Origin: Nevskia soli
GTDB taxonomy: Bacteria; Pseudomonadota; Gammaproteobacteria; Nevskiales; Nevskiaceae
Assembly (NCBI GenBank): GCA_026224805.1
Contig: JAMFRN010000181.1
Span: 1-37,897 of the forward strand
Direction: 5' to 3'
Length of the DNA: 37,897 nt
Position numbers and translations under genes: made by a program. Shown here one piece after another: positions 10,457-19,495 of this stretch. Numbering within the stretch: position 1 is the stretch's first letter; every line of letters starts with the position of its first letter. The notes under the pieces were generated by a model. The model was not told the DNA's origin. It made no database searches and saw only the letters and a list, made by a program, of their open reading frames with translations.

Positions 10457-11395
10457 CTACTTAAACTCGTGCTCCGGCGCGCAGAACCCGATGTTCAGCG
10501 CGCCCTCGCCGACGTTGATGCAGGCGGTGATGCTGGCGACGCTGGCGTAGACCGCCACCCCATACTCCTTTGCCACCGCCTTGAGTTCCTGGTAGCCGGG
10601 CAGTTTCTCCAGCTTTTCCAGGTCGCCGGCATAACTGACGCATAGCGTAGGGGCCAGCAGCCCGGCGCGGATGCGTTCACAGGCAAACTGGCACAAGCGC
10701 CGCGATCCCTCGTCAAAATGATGGATGCTGGCGATCGAAGCGGTCTCGTTGCGATGGGCGCGGATCAGGGGCTTGAAGTCGAGGGCGATGCCCACCGCGT
10801 ACTTGAACCAGCCCACGCTCTTGTCGCCTTTCTTGTGAGCGCGGGAACGCAGGTGATAGAGATCGCTGGGCAGCCCGTACATGTACAGCGCCGGGATCAG
10901 GCTGTCGAGTCGTTCGCGGATGCGGTTGGGGGTATGCCCCTCGCCGATCATGCGCGCCGCCTCGGCTGCCAGCACGCCCTGGGCGGCGAACAGGTTCTGA
11001 CTGTCGATCACGCGCAACGCGAACGGCCCCGGCATGCCGGCGCGGGCGCGCACCGGCTTGTATTCGGAAAGAATGCTCAGCGAGGCCTGGGTGGCGTTTT
11101 CGAAAATCGGGCTGCGCGAACTGGCGACGGTGAGGCAGAACACGAAGTCGTACTCGAGAACCAGGCGCTCCAGGAACAGATCCTTAATCTGCGCCACGCT
11201 GAGCGGCGCGGTTTCGGCGTGCGCCACGTTGGTCAGATGGCGGCGGTAAAACTCCAGCGTCGCCTCGGGATCGCGCCGATCGATGAACTCTTCCTTGCCG
11301 ACGTGAATGGTGACCGGCAGGATGACGATCTTGTGCTGGCGACAGAAGTCCTGCGGCAGGTCACACGCCGAGTCCACTACAAGGCCAATTCTCAT
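10457..11395 (-). CDS. DegV family (FakB-like) fatty-acid-binding protein
   Basis: A 312-residue protein beginning MRIGLVVDSACDLP, the EDD/DegV N-terminus, with the family's SRSPIFENATQA serine-rich loop at about residues 95-108 and RVIDSQNLFAAQG downstream. DegV/FakB proteins bind a fatty acid and, in Firmicutes, present it to the FakA kinase; no fakA-like gene is visible here. The start at 11395 is chosen because GGGGGAGG stands 6 bases before it, while the in-frame ATG at 11401 is fused to that Shine-Dalgarno. It may be transcribed alone from the AT-rich gap 11396-11509. Confidence 0.85.
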   Translation of the reverse strand: MRIGLVVDSACDLPQDFCRQHKIVILPVTIHVGKEEFIDRRDPEATLEFYRRHLTNVAHAETAPLSVAQIKDLFLERLVLEYDFVFCLTVASSRSPIFENATQASLSILSEYKPVRARAGMPGPFALRVIDSQNLFAAQGVLAAEAARMIGEGHTPNRIRERLDSLIPALYMYGLPSDLYHLRSRAHKKGDKSVGWFKYAVGIALDFKPLIRAHRNETASIASIHHFDEGSRRLCQFACERIRAGLLAPTLCVSYAGDLEKLEKLPGYQELKAVAKEYGVAVYASVASITACINVGEGALNIGFCAPEHEFK

Positions 11396-11509
11396 GCCCA
11401 TCCTCCCCCGCTGCACAACAATTCCCCTGTCTTTGAGCTCAAGCAAGACGGAGAACGTGGCAATTAATCGCTTTTTGTCCCTTAATAATATCGCTTAATT
11501 GCTTGAAGC

Positions 11510-11884
11510 TTAAACCGTTTTTTTATACCGCTCCAGTTTCTTGGCCTCTTGCCACAGGATTTCCATGCGTTGCAGTCGCAGGGGATCACCCAGAACCGGC
11601 AGTTCGGATAAGCGTTCCTGGATATAGGCGTAGCGCCGGCTGAACTTGGCATTGGCTGCCGTCAGCGCTGCTGCCGCATCCACCCCCAGGTGGCGCGACA
11701 GGTTCACCACCATGAACAGCAGGTCGCCCAGTTCCTCCGCCCGGTTGGCGGCATCGGGAGCCTGCTGCAATTCCAGGATTTCCTCGGCCAGCTTGTCCCA
11801 CAGGCCGGCGGGATCGGTCCAGTCGAAGCCCTCGGCCGCTGCGGCCAGTTGCAGGCGCAGGGCCTGGTCGAGAGGCTCGGTCAT
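11510..11884 (-). CDS. MazG-like nucleotide pyrophosphohydrolase
   Basis: A 124-residue single-domain MazG-type protein, resembling the C-terminal half of E. coli MazG. The metal-binding ExxE12-28ExxD pattern is visible as KLAEEILEL followed by RAEELGDLLFMVVNLSRHLG. The domain ends in NAKFSRRYAYIQERL. It probably hydrolyses nucleoside triphosphates to monophosphates and pyrophosphate. The ATG at 11884 overlaps the stop of the upstream CoA-pyrophosphatase gene (ATGA), so both house-cleaning enzymes are likely translated together. It is about half the length of full two-domain MazG, so I leave the symbol blank. Confidence 0.85.
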   Translation of the reverse strand: MTEPLDQALRLQLAAAAEGFDWTDPAGLWDKLAEEILELQQAPDAANRAEELGDLLFMVVNLSRHLGVDAAAALTAANAKFSRRYAYIQERLSELPVLGDPLRLQRMEILWQEAKKLERYKKTV

Positions 11885-12537
11885 GAGTCCTGCCGGTCCA
11901 GCAGCTTCTGCCGCAGGTTCCACAGGATGCCGGCGGTGGCGCCCCAGATGCGGTGTCCGGCGTGGTTCAGCTCGAAGAACGGCACGTTGAAACCTTCCCG
12001 GCTCAGGATCTTGCGCTCGAAGGATTTTTCCGCCAGCAGCACGTCCAGGGGCAATTCGAAGGTCTCGGCGACTTCACCCGGGTCGATCACCGGGATGAAG
12101 GCCTCGCGCACCACGCCCACCACCGGGGTGATGCGGTAGCCGCTGAGGACCGGGTAATCGTCCAGGTAGCCAATCACGCGGACCAGGGCCGGATCGAGGC
12201 CGACTTCCTCATGCGCCTCACGCAGGGCGGTGGCGGTCAGGTTGGCATCACCCTCGTCGCGACCGCCGCCGGGAAAACTGATCTGGCCCTTGTGATTGCG
12301 CAGCGTCTCGGCGCGGCGGGTCAGCAGGATGGTGGCGCCGGCCGCGTGATCGAGCACCGGCACCAGCACCGCCGCCGCACGCATGCGGGCCAGCGATGCC
12401 GGCGTGATGAAGTGATCCAGCTTGAGCGGCAGTTCCAGCCGCGCTACCGGCCGCGTCGCTTCGTTGCTGCCGAGCAATAACTGCTGCAGACGTTCCAGCG
12501 CGGGAGCGGAGGCTCGCGGATCAGACAAACTAGCCAC
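11881..12537 (-). CDS. NudL-like CoA pyrophosphatase (Nudix)
   Basis: About 218 residues. The CoA-pyrophosphatase (UPF0035) signature LLTRRAETLRNHKGQISFPGG (residues about 71-91) precedes a Nudix helix with REAHEEVG at about 106-113. Such enzymes split CoA to 3',5'-ADP and phosphopantetheine. The start is uncertain: GTG at 12537 overlaps the end of metZ by eight bases, and a TTG at 12528 is preceded by GGGTGG. An upstream ATG-initiated frame would run far into metZ and is rejected. It is coupled downstream to the MazG-like gene by ATGA. Confidence 0.87.
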   Translation of the reverse strand: MASLSDPRASAPALERLQQLLLGSNEATRPVARLELPLKLDHFITPASLARMRAAAVLVPVLDHAAGATILLTRRAETLRNHKGQISFPGGGRDEGDANLTATALREAHEEVGLDPALVRVIGYLDDYPVLSGYRITPVVGVVREAFIPVIDPGEVAETFELPLDVLLAEKSFERKILSREGFNVPFFELNHAGHRIWGATAGILWNLRQKLLDRQDS

Positions 12538-13717
12538 CCAGGCCGCGCGCCAGGTCGACGATGATGTCGTCGATATCTTCCAGGCCCACGGCAACGCGCA
12601 CCAGGCTCTCGCTGATGCCGGCGGCCTGGCGCGCTTCGGCGCTGATGCGGCCATGCGTGGTGCTGGCCGGATGGGTGATGGTGCTGCGGGTGTCACCCAG
12701 GTTGGCGGTGATGGAGATCATTTTCACCGCGTCGATCACTTTCCATGCCGCCGCGCGCCCGCCCTTGACCTCGAAGGCGACGATGCCGCCGAAGCCCTTT
12801 TGCTGGCGTTTGGCCAGTTCGTGCTGGGGATGATCCGGCAATCCGGGGTAGTAGACGCGCTCGATCGCCGGCTGCTGTTGCAGCCACTGCGCCAGCTTCA
12901 GCGCCGCCTCGCAGTGGGCGCGCATGCGCAGGCCCAGGGTCTCCAGGCCCTTGAGGAAAACCCAGGCGTTGAACGGGCTCATGCAGGGCCCGGCGGTGCG
13001 CATGAAGCCGAACACGTCCTTGCCGACGCGTTCGGCATCGCCCAGCACGGCGCCGCCGACGCAACGGCCCTGCCCGTCCAGGTATTTCGTCGCCGAGTGG
13101 ATCACCAGATCCGCGCCGAGCTGCAGCGGTTTCTGCAGCACCGGGGTGAGGAAGCAGTTATCCACCGCCAGCAGCGCGCCAGCCGCATGCGCCACGTCGG
13201 CCACGGCGCGGATATCTGCGATGTCGGTCAGCGGGTTGTTGGGGGTCTCGACAAACAGCAGCTTGGTGTTGGGACGGATCGCCGCCGCCCAGGCGCCGAT
13301 ATCGGCCGGATCGACATAGGTGGTGGTGATGCCGAAACGGCTGAAGACGTTATTGAGCAGGTTGATGGTCGAACCAAACAGCGTGCGCGACACCACCAGG
13401 TGGTCGCCCGCCTTGAGCAGGGCCAGCAGCATCGACATGATCGCCGCCATGCCGCTGGCGGTGGCTACGCAGCTGTCGGCGCCCTCCATGGCCGCCAGCC
13501 GCCTCTCGAACGCGTTCACGGTCGGATTGGTGAAGCGCGAGTAGATATTGCCGGGCTCCTGCCCGGTGAATACCGCGGCTGCCTGTGCCGCGCTGTCGAA
13601 CACGAAGGAGGAAGTCAGATGCAGGGCGGCGGAGTGCTCGCGCTCGCCAGTGCGCGGCTCGGCGGCGCGCACACCGAGAGTGGCGCTGCCCCAGGCCGGA
13701 TCGAATTCGTCAGTCAT
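12530..13717 (-). CDS. metZ: MetZ, O-succinylhomoserine sulfhydrylase
   Basis: A 395-residue Cys/Met-metabolism PLP enzyme that makes homocysteine directly from O-succinylhomoserine and sulfide. The PLP lysine is in HSATKYLDGQGR; NIYSRFTNPT and the C-terminal SLVRVAVGLED are typical. Sulfhydrylase rather than cystathionine synthase is inferred from overall similarity to Pseudomonas MetZ and from the position near purF. Start MTDEFDPAW at 13717; an in-frame ATG at 13735 is possible but would sit seven bases from a terminator-like T-run. Its end overlaps the NudL-like gene. Confidence 0.9.
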   Translation of the reverse strand: MTDEFDPAWGSATLGVRAAEPRTGEREHSAALHLTSSFVFDSAAQAAAVFTGQEPGNIYSRFTNPTVNAFERRLAAMEGADSCVATASGMAAIMSMLLALLKAGDHLVVSRTLFGSTINLLNNVFSRFGITTTYVDPADIGAWAAAIRPNTKLLFVETPNNPLTDIADIRAVADVAHAAGALLAVDNCFLTPVLQKPLQLGADLVIHSATKYLDGQGRCVGGAVLGDAERVGKDVFGFMRTAGPCMSPFNAWVFLKGLETLGLRMRAHCEAALKLAQWLQQQPAIERVYYPGLPDHPQHELAKRQQKGFGGIVAFEVKGGRAAAWKVIDAVKMISITANLGDTRSTITHPASTTHGRISAEARQAAGISESLVRVAVGLEDIDDIIVDLARGLGG

Positions 13718-13742
13718 CGCTTCAACAGTCCTCATTGCAACA

Positions 13743-13777
13743 AAAAAGCCCGCAAGCAGGCGCTAAACGGGCTTTTT
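13743..13777 (-). terminator. terminator-like hairpin just upstream of metZ
   Basis: AAAAAGCCCG (13743-13752) and CGGGCTTTTT (13768-13777) form a perfect 10-bp stem around a 15-base loop, with T-runs on both strands. In metZ orientation the T-run ends only 25 bases before the chosen metZ start. It may terminate transcription from the purF/lipoprotein side, or act as an attenuator in the metZ leader. Confidence 0.65.
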
Positions 13778-13928
13778 ACGCCCTTTTAGCAGTATTTATT
13801 ACGCGCCCCGCAAGCTGGCTACAAATCGGCGCGGTGTAACTTTACGTCCACAAACGACAAACAGCAATATCCGGACTGCCGCTGCTGGCGCCCGCAAGGC
13901 AGCGTGCCTTGCACCGGGCAATCAGCGG

Positions 13929-14171
13929 TTACTTGGCCCCGGGAGGCCCGACCAGTGCCCTGGCGCTATCCGCGCCGCTGCTGTTCGCGTCCGTGCAGTT
14001 GATGGCCTTGTGAACAGCCGAGCCGGTGACGGTATCCGACTCGCAAACCGGAGCGTCCTGATTTGCCGTTTTCTGCGCCGTAGTCCCCGGCGCAGACGCG
14101 GTGTCGGCACAACCCGTCATCACCAGGCAGGCCCAAAAGGCTCCCGTCAGCAGCAATCCTCTGTTAAGCAT
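13929..14171 (-). CDS. small lipoprotein of unknown function
   Basis: An 80-residue protein with a clear lipoprotein signal (MLNRGLLLTGAFWACLVMTGC, mature Cys21). A short hydrophilic tail follows, rich in Ala, Thr, Ser and Asp, with two further cysteines (PVCESD, INCTDA) that could form a disulfide in the periplasm. I do not recognise a family. It sits between purF and metZ, two genes usually adjacent in pseudomonads, so it looks like an insertion into that locus. A palindrome lies about 85 bases upstream at 14256-14269. Confidence 0.65.
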   Translation of the reverse strand: MLNRGLLLTGAFWACLVMTGCADTASAPGTTAQKTANQDAPVCESDTVTGSAVHKAINCTDANSSGADSARALVGPPGAK

Positions 14172-14255
14172 TTGCTTTGTACCCCCAATGAATTTGGACC
14201 AAGCTGGTAGCCTGCCACTTTGCTGTCACTTGTTCAATGAAAAAGTGCCAACTAC

Positions 14256-14269
14256 GTACCAGTTGGTAC
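14256..14269. repeat. palindrome GTACCA-GT-TGGTAC
   Basis: A perfect 6-bp inverted repeat with a 2-base centre in the purF-lipoprotein gap. An overlapping alternative pairing joins CCAACT (14248-14253) with AGTTGG (14261-14266). This suggests an operator or a switchable RNA hairpin upstream of the lipoprotein gene. Confidence 0.4.
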
Positions 14270-14311
14270 AGTGCCGGATACCGACAGGTACAGCCGGCCT
14301 GGGGTGTAATC

Positions 14312-15829
14312 CTAACGGGCGTTATGCAGCTCGATCACCACATTGCCCGCCCGCACCCGCCGAGCTTCCCTGGCGGCGTCGGAACGGAACAGTTCGAGCT
14401 GGTTGAGATAGTCCTCGTTGATGTCCTGCGTCACGTACTCGCCGGTGAAGACCGAGGTGTCGAAACGCTGGATCTTCGAGTTCTTGTGGCGCACCGCTTC
14501 GATCAGGTCTTCCAGGTCCTGGTAGATCAGGCGGTCGGCGCCGAGCAGCTTCTCCAGCTCGGCGTGGCTGCGGCCATGGGCCACCAGCTCACTGGAGGTC
14601 GGCATGTCGATGCCGTAGACATTGGGATAGCGCACCGGCGGCGCGGCGGAGGCGAAATAGACCTTCTTCGCCCCGGCGTCGCGGGCCATCTGGATGATCT
14701 CTTTCGAGGTCGTGCCGCGGACGATGGAATCGTCCACCAGCAGCACGTTCTTGCCGCTGAATTCGAGGTCGATCGGGTTGAGCTTCTGCCGCACCGATTT
14801 CTTGCGCTGGGCCTGGCCCGGCATGATGAAGGTGCGGCCGATGTAGCGGTTCTTGACGAAGCCTTCGCGGTATTTCACGCCGAGGCGGATGGCCAGCTCG
14901 ACGCCGGCCACGCGGCTGGTATCCGGAATCGGGATGACCACGTCGATGTCGTGATCCGGCCACTCGCGCAGGAGCTTGTCGGCCAGCTTCTCGCCCATGC
15001 GCAGGCGCGCCTTGTAGACGTAGATGCCATCCATCACCGAGTCTGGGCGGGCCAGGTAGACGTGCTCGAAGATGCAGGGCGAGTACACTGGGTTCTGCGC
15101 GCACTGGCGCTTGTGCAGCTTGCCGTCGAGGGTGATGTAGACCGCCTCGCCCGGGGCGATGTCGGCGATCAGCTCGAAGCCGGCGGCGTCCAGCGCCACC
15201 GACTCGGAGGCGATCATGTAATCGGTGCCGTAAGGCCCTTCGCGGCGGCCGTAGACCACTGGGCGGATGCCGAAGGGGTCGCGGAAGCCGACGATGCCGT
15301 AGCCGCTGATCAGGGCAACGCAGGCATAGGCGCCGCGGGCGCGCACATGGACCCGCGACACCGCTTCGAACACCTCGTTCGGCGTCACCCGCAGGGTGCC
15401 GCACATCATCAGTTCGTGGGCGAAGACGTTGAGCAGCACTTCCGAATCCGAATCGGTATTCAGGTGCCGGCGGTCCTCGACGAACAGCTCGTGCTTGAGC
15501 TGCTCGGCATTGGTCAGGTTGCCGTTGTGCGACAGGCAGATGCCGAACGGGGTGTTGGTATAGAGCGGCTGCGCCTCGGCCGAGGTACTGCAGCCAGCGG
15601 TCGGGTAGCGCACGTGGCCGACGCCCATGTTGCCGCGCAGGCGGATCATGGTGTCGTCGGAATGGAACACGTCGCGGACCAGGCCGTTGTCCTTGTGCAG
15701 GAACAGGCGGTCGCCCTCGTTGGTGATGATGCCCGCGGCGTCCTGCCCGCGGTGTTGCAACATGGTCAGAGCATCATAGAGTTCCTGATTGACCGGTTGC
15801 TTGGCGACGACGCCGGCTATGCCGCACAT
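14312..15829 (-). CDS. purF: PurF, amidophosphoribosyltransferase
   Basis: A 505-residue enzyme for the first committed step of purine synthesis: PRPP plus glutamine to 5-phosphoribosylamine. It begins MCGIAGVV, so Cys2 is the N-terminal nucleophile of the class II glutaminase domain once Met is removed. [22 protein letters not shown] and SHNGNLTN mark that domain. The PRPP-binding loop is [16 protein letters not shown]. The length equals that of E. coli PurF (505). cvpA lies four bases upstream, an arrangement shared with E. coli and Pseudomonas, and the two form an operon. Confidence 0.97.
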   Translation of the reverse strand: MCGIAGVVAKQPVNQELYDALTMLQHRGQDAAGIITNEGDRLFLHKDNGLVRDVFHSDDTMIRLRGNMGVGHVRYPTAGCSTSAEAQPLYTNTPFGICLSHNGNLTNAEQLKHELFVEDRRHLNTDSDSEVLLNVFAHELMMCGTLRVTPNEVFEAVSRVHVRARGAYACVALISGYGIVGFRDPFGIRPVVYGRREGPYGTDYMIASESVALDAAGFELIADIAPGEAVYITLDGKLHKRQCAQNPVYSPCIFEHVYLARPDSVMDGIYVYKARLRMGEKLADKLLREWPDHDIDVVIPIPDTSRVAGVELAIRLGVKYREGFVKNRYIGRTFIMPGQAQRKKSVRQKLNPIDLEFSGKNVLLVDDSIVRGTTSKEIIQMARDAGAKKVYFASAAPPVRYPNVYGIDMPTSSELVAHGRSHAELEKLLGADRLIYQDLEDLIEAVRHKNSKIQRFDTSVFTGEYVTQDINEDYLNQLELFRSDAAREARRVRAGNVVIELHNAR

Positions 15830-15833
15830 GGAA

Positions 15834-16364
15834 TCATTTCTCTCGCTGGGAAACGGTGGCCTGGGGAGGAGCTTGCTGCGATTGCAAATATGCGAACCAT
15901 CTGGCTGGAATCAAGCCCTGCACGTCTTTTGCAACTGGTTGAATTTGCGGAACTAAAATAGATTCGCGCCACCAGGACTCGCGTCCCGCCGCGGTCATCC
16001 CGGCCAGTATCACTAGGGCGACCACGATGAGGGCGCCGCGCAGCAGGCCGAAGCCGGAGCCGAGCATGCGGTCTACCGGCGCCAGGCCGACTCCGCGCAC
16101 CGCCCAGCTGACCAACAGGATCAGCAGCCCCCCGGCCAGCAGGATCAGGAAAAACGGCACGGCATACCCGGCGGCAATGCGGATCGGCACGGAACTGATG
16201 GTCGGTTTGAAGCGTTCGGCGATTTCGGGCCCATAGCGCAGGGCCACGACAAAGGCGGCAACCCAGGTGGCAAGGCTCAGGGCCTCGCGGACAAAGCCCC
16301 GCAGAGCACCCATCAGCACGGAAATGAGGACGATCCCGACAAAAACGTAATCCACCCAGGTCAT
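15834..16364 (-). CDS. cvpA: CvpA family membrane protein
   Basis: A 176-residue protein with four likely membrane spans, beginning [31 protein letters not shown]. That start, including RGFVRE, is characteristic of CvpA, the family named for colicin V production. Its molecular role is unclear. It lies four bases before purF in the same direction, as in many gammaproteobacteria. The C-terminal cytoplasmic or periplasmic tail (about residues 130-176) is Gln/Pro-rich. Confidence 0.92.
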   Translation of the reverse strand: MTWVDYVFVGIVLISVLMGALRGFVREALSLATWVAAFVVALRYGPEIAERFKPTISSVPIRIAAGYAVPFFLILLAGGLLILLVSWAVRGVGLAPVDRMLGSGFGLLRGALIVVALVILAGMTAAGRESWWRESILVPQIQPVAKDVQGLIPARWFAYLQSQQAPPQATVSQREK

Positions 16365-16498
16365 GCGCGATCGAATCCGCTGAAGCGGTAACGCAATTTT
16401 AACATTTCGCCGCGGACGCGGCGCGCCTTGAGTGCGAATTTACCTGTCGCAACCGAAACTTCCCCACGAAATGCCGGTTCTAAGCGTAAACTTCGATA

Positions 16499-17977
16499 AT
16501 GGAGTCCCGCAGCCTTTTCATGCTCAAGCCCGCCCTCGTCCTCAGTCTGGTATTCGCGCTCACGGCCCTACCCGCCCTGTCGCAGAAGGATATCGACCTG
16601 CCCCAGCTCGGCAGCCCGGCCGACCTCAGTCTGTCGCCCGCCGAAGAGGCCAAGCTGGGCGCCGAAGTGGTTGCGGAGATGTACCAGTACGACTACATCG
16701 TCGACGATCCTGAAATCACCGAATACCTATCCAATATCGGCTGGAAACTAGCGGCGGCGGATACGGTCAACCCGATCCCGCCATCCTTCAATTTCTACCT
16801 GATCGCCGACAATCGCATCAACGCCTTCGCCCTGCCCGGCGGCTACGTCAACATCAACGCCGGCACCATCGTCGCCGCCCAGAACGAGAGCGAGCTGGCC
16901 GGGGTCATGGGCCACGAGGAATCGCACATCACGCAGCGCCACATGGCGCGTGCCGCGGGCGATACCCAGGTGGCCGACATCGCCACCTGGATCGGCGTGC
17001 TGGCGGCGATCATCGCCGGCTCCGCCAATCCTAACGTGGTGCTCGGGGCGATCTCCCTCGGCCAGGGCATCAACTACCAGCGCCAGGTGGCCTATTCCCG
17101 CGACGACGAGCGCGAAGCCGACCGCTTCGGCATCCGCAAGCTGGCGGGCGCCGGCTATGACCCGATGGCCATGGCCACCTTCTTCGGCAAGCTGTCGCAG
17201 CAGACCCGCCTGTACGGCAATCGCCTGCCGGAAATCCTGCTGACCCACCCGGTCAACACCGCGCGCATCGCCGACGCCACCGAACGCGCCGCCCAGTACG
17301 GTCCGCGCGTGGTCAAGGATTCGATCGAATTCGGCCTGATGCGCGCCCGCACGCGGGTGCTGGAAACCGATTCGCCGAACGAAGCGCAGGGCTACTTCGC
17401 CGGCGAGCTGCAAGCCGGGCACGACACGCCCGAGAATCACTACGGCTACGCCTACGCGCTGGCCAACGTCGATCAGAACCAGCAGGCCCTGGCGGCGCTG
17501 CAGCCGCTGATCGACGCCTATCCCAGGCAGCCCAACATCGCGCTGCTGCAGGCGCAGATCCTGATGCAGATGGGCAAGACCCAGGATGGGCTGAACGTCT
17601 ACGCGCGCAATTTCGCCGCCTTTCCGCGCTATTCGCCCGGCATCCAGAAATATGGCGAAGCCCTGATCAACGCCGGCAAGCCGGATCAGGCGCGGCAGGT
17701 GTTGCTCAGCTATAACCAGGAGCAGGGTTCGCGCCCGGATACCTACCGCCTGCTCTCCGCCGCGGCCCGCGCCAGCGGCAACACCGCTGAGGCTCAATAC
17801 CAACTTGCCAACTACCTGTACCAGCGCGGCGACCTGCGCGGCGCCATCGAACAGCTCAACGCAGGCCTGCGCGTGGCCAGCATCAACGACGATGACCGGG
17901 CCAAACTGCAGGCGCGGCGCAAGCAGCTGATCGACACCATCCCGAAAGAGCAGCTGCGGGCCCTGCAGCGGGGGTGA
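16499..17977 (+). CDS. BepA-like periplasmic M48 metalloprotease with TPR repeats
   Basis: A 492-residue exported protein. A signal peptide with the core LVLSLVFALTALPALS is followed by an M48 peptidase domain. The zinc motif H139-E-E-S-H143 is visible, and the downstream READRFG supplies the third ligand. From about residue 310 to the end are TPR-like helical repeats (NHYGYAYALANVDQNQQALAALQPL). This is the BepA (YfgC) architecture, a protease/chaperone for outer-membrane assembly of LptD and BAM substrates. The start may instead be ATG 16520, giving a shorter signal peptide; neither has a good Shine-Dalgarno. It converges on lapB. Confidence 0.88.
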   Translation: MESRSLFMLKPALVLSLVFALTALPALSQKDIDLPQLGSPADLSLSPAEEAKLGAEVVAEMYQYDYIVDDPEITEYLSNIGWKLAAADTVNPIPPSFNFYLIADNRINAFALPGGYVNINAGTIVAAQNESELAGVMGHEESHITQRHMARAAGDTQVADIATWIGVLAAIIAGSANPNVVLGAISLGQGINYQRQVAYSRDDEREADRFGIRKLAGAGYDPMAMATFFGKLSQQTRLYGNRLPEILLTHPVNTARIADATERAAQYGPRVVKDSIEFGLMRARTRVLETDSPNEAQGYFAGELQAGHDTPENHYGYAYALANVDQNQQALAALQPLIDAYPRQPNIALLQAQILMQMGKTQDGLNVYARNFAAFPRYSPGIQKYGEALINAGKPDQARQVLLSYNQEQGSRPDTYRLLSAAARASGNTAEAQYQLANYLYQRGDLRGAIEQLNAGLRVASINDDDRAKLQARRKQLIDTIPKEQLRALQRG

Positions 17978-17979
17978 AA

Positions 17980-18049
17980 AAGCAGTGGTTAGTAGTTAGT
18001 AACAGCAGGCACAGATGCTTTAACTGACCACTAATCACTAATCACTGAC
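17980..18049. repeat. inverted heptad-repeat element between convergent genes
   Basis: On the right, CACTAAT CACTAAT CACTGAC (18029-18049) are three tandem heptads. On the left, AAGCAGTGGTTAGTAGTTAGT (17980-18000) is a degenerate inverted counterpart of those heptads plus the following CCGCTGCTT. The pair can fold as a long imperfect hairpin in the 79-base gap between the BepA-like gene and lapB. It may act as a bidirectional terminator or be a copy of a dispersed repeat. Confidence 0.5.
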
Positions 18050-18056
18050 CGCTGCT

Positions 18057-19202
18057 TCAAAGCTTCTCCTCCACCGGCACCACCGTTTCCCAGCGCTTGC
18101 ACTTGGGGCATTGCCAGAACAGCATGCTCGGCTGCAAGCCGCAGCTGGTGCAGGTGTAGCGCGGCAGCGCCTGCAGGGATTTCTTGAGGGATTCGCGCAT
18201 GGTCTGCAGCCACGGCGGCGCGCCCTCTTCGTTCACGCCGCCGTCCAGCCACAGCAGCATGCCCTGGCGGGTCGGTTTCCGCGCCAGGTGCTCGCCGAAG
18301 TAATCGCGCAGGTCCTGGCCCTGGGCCAGCAGCCAGCGTGCCTTGACCAGGGCCGGCGCCGGGGATTGGGTGAGCGAGGTTTCCGCCTCGTCGAGAAACT
18401 GCGCATAGCCGCGCTTGTCGCCCGTCGCCGCGTAACAGCGTTCCATCGCCGGAACCACCTCGGTAAAGAAGCGGCCGTCCTGCTGCATGGCGCGCCAATA
18501 GGCCTTGATGGCCGCGGCCCAGTCCTTGGCGGCTTCCGCCAATACCGCCTGGGCGATGCTGGCGCGCACGCATTCCGGGTTCTGCTCCAAGGCGTTTTGC
18601 AGGTCGTGCGAGGCCTTGGCGCTATCGCCGCCGTGCTGGGCAGTGTCGGCCAGCTCGCACCAGTACTGCGCGATGCGCATCGCCGAACTCTGCCCTTTTA
18701 CCGATTGCAGGCGCCGCGCGGTTTCGATCGCCTGGGGCCAGTCCCGCGCCTGTTCGTAGAGATCGAGCAGCAGTTCCAGCGCACCGGACAACTGGGCGCT
18801 GGTGCCCTCCATGCCTTGCAGCAGGGATTCCGCGCGATCCAGCAAACCGGCCTTGAGATAGTCCTGCGCCAGCTCGATCCGCGCCGCATCGGCAATCTTC
18901 CGCGGCAGGTCGTTGCGCGCCAGAATGGCCTCATGTAACTGGATGGCGCGGTCGATTTCGCCGCGCTTGCGGAACAGGGCGCCCAGAGTGAGCTGCAGTT
19001 CAGCGGCCGGCTCGGCATCGGCGGCCCGGCTCAGGGCCGCGATGGCTTGGTCGGCATTGTCGTTGGCCAGGCTGTTGAGCCCGGCCAGGGTGTCTTCACG
19101 CGAAGCCGGCTCGCCGCCCGCGGCAGGGCGATTGCGCGCCCAGGCCAGACCCAGAGCCACTCCCAGCGGCAGCAGCAGCCAGGCGATGGTGCTGTCGAAC
19201 AT
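18057..19202 (-). CDS. lapB: LapB (YciM), LPS assembly regulator
   Basis: A 381-residue inner-membrane anchored TPR protein. The N-terminal span is about residues 5-22 (TIAWLLLPLGVALGLAWA), and TPR repeats fill residues about 45-330. A rubredoxin-like metal-binding tail follows with CTSCG and CPKC at about residues 344-367. LapB recruits LpxC to FtsH proteolysis and so limits LPS synthesis. Start ATG overlaps the lapA stop by one base (TGATG). Order ihfB-lapA-lapB is conserved in E. coli. Confidence 0.94.
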   Translation of the reverse strand: MFDSTIAWLLLPLGVALGLAWARNRPAAGGEPASREDTLAGLNSLANDNADQAIAALSRAADAEPAAELQLTLGALFRKRGEIDRAIQLHEAILARNDLPRKIADAARIELAQDYLKAGLLDRAESLLQGMEGTSAQLSGALELLLDLYEQARDWPQAIETARRLQSVKGQSSAMRIAQYWCELADTAQHGGDSAKASHDLQNALEQNPECVRASIAQAVLAEAAKDWAAAIKAYWRAMQQDGRFFTEVVPAMERCYAATGDKRGYAQFLDEAETSLTQSPAPALVKARWLLAQGQDLRDYFGEHLARKPTRQGMLLWLDGGVNEEGAPPWLQTMRESLKKSLQALPRYTCTSCGLQPSMLFWQCPKCKRWETVVPVEEKL

Positions 19203-19495
19203 CAGCGAGGCGGCGTGAGGGGCAGATTACGCAGGTTTTTCAGCTCGGTCTCGGCGTCCCGCAGCTGGCGGCGCAGGCGGCGCGCCTCTCCGGACAGGCC
19301 CAGGATGCGCCCGGCGCAGAGCAGCAGGGTGAGCAGGGCCGCAAGCACGAAAGTGAAGACGATCAACACCACCAGGCGCACTTCCACCGCGCCGAACAGG
19401 TAGTTGAAGCTGACCGGGGTGGCGTTGAAGTAACCGAGGGCGGCGCCGGCGATGAACACCGCCAGCAGCACCATCACCACCACGATGCGCAGCAT
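19202..19495 (-). CDS. lapA: LapA (YciS), inner-membrane LPS assembly protein
   Basis: A 97-residue protein with two membrane spans (residues about 4-24 and 41-64) and a short cytoplasmic coiled coil (residues about 70-90, EARRLRRQLRDAETELKNL). The size and topology match LapA/DUF1049, and FNATPVSFNYLFG is the usual loop. It works with LapB. The start overlaps the ihfB stop by one base (TAATG), and the stop overlaps lapB by one base, so all three genes are tightly coupled. Confidence 0.92.
   Translation of the reverse strand: MLRIVVVMVLLAVFIAGAALGYFNATPVSFNYLFGAVEVRLVVLIVFTFVLAALLTLLLCAGRILGLSGEARRLRRQLRDAETELKNLRNLPLTPPR

Noticed and set aside
13819-13914. 31-codon minus-strand frame upstream of metZ with adjacent Tyr-Cys-Cys, as a leader peptide
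   Set aside because: It starts at GTG without a Shine-Dalgarno and has only three cysteines; too weak to call an attenuator peptide.
14237-15961. 574-residue plus-strand frame opposite purF
   Set aside because: Shadow of purF on the opposite strand, with no start signal or known domain.
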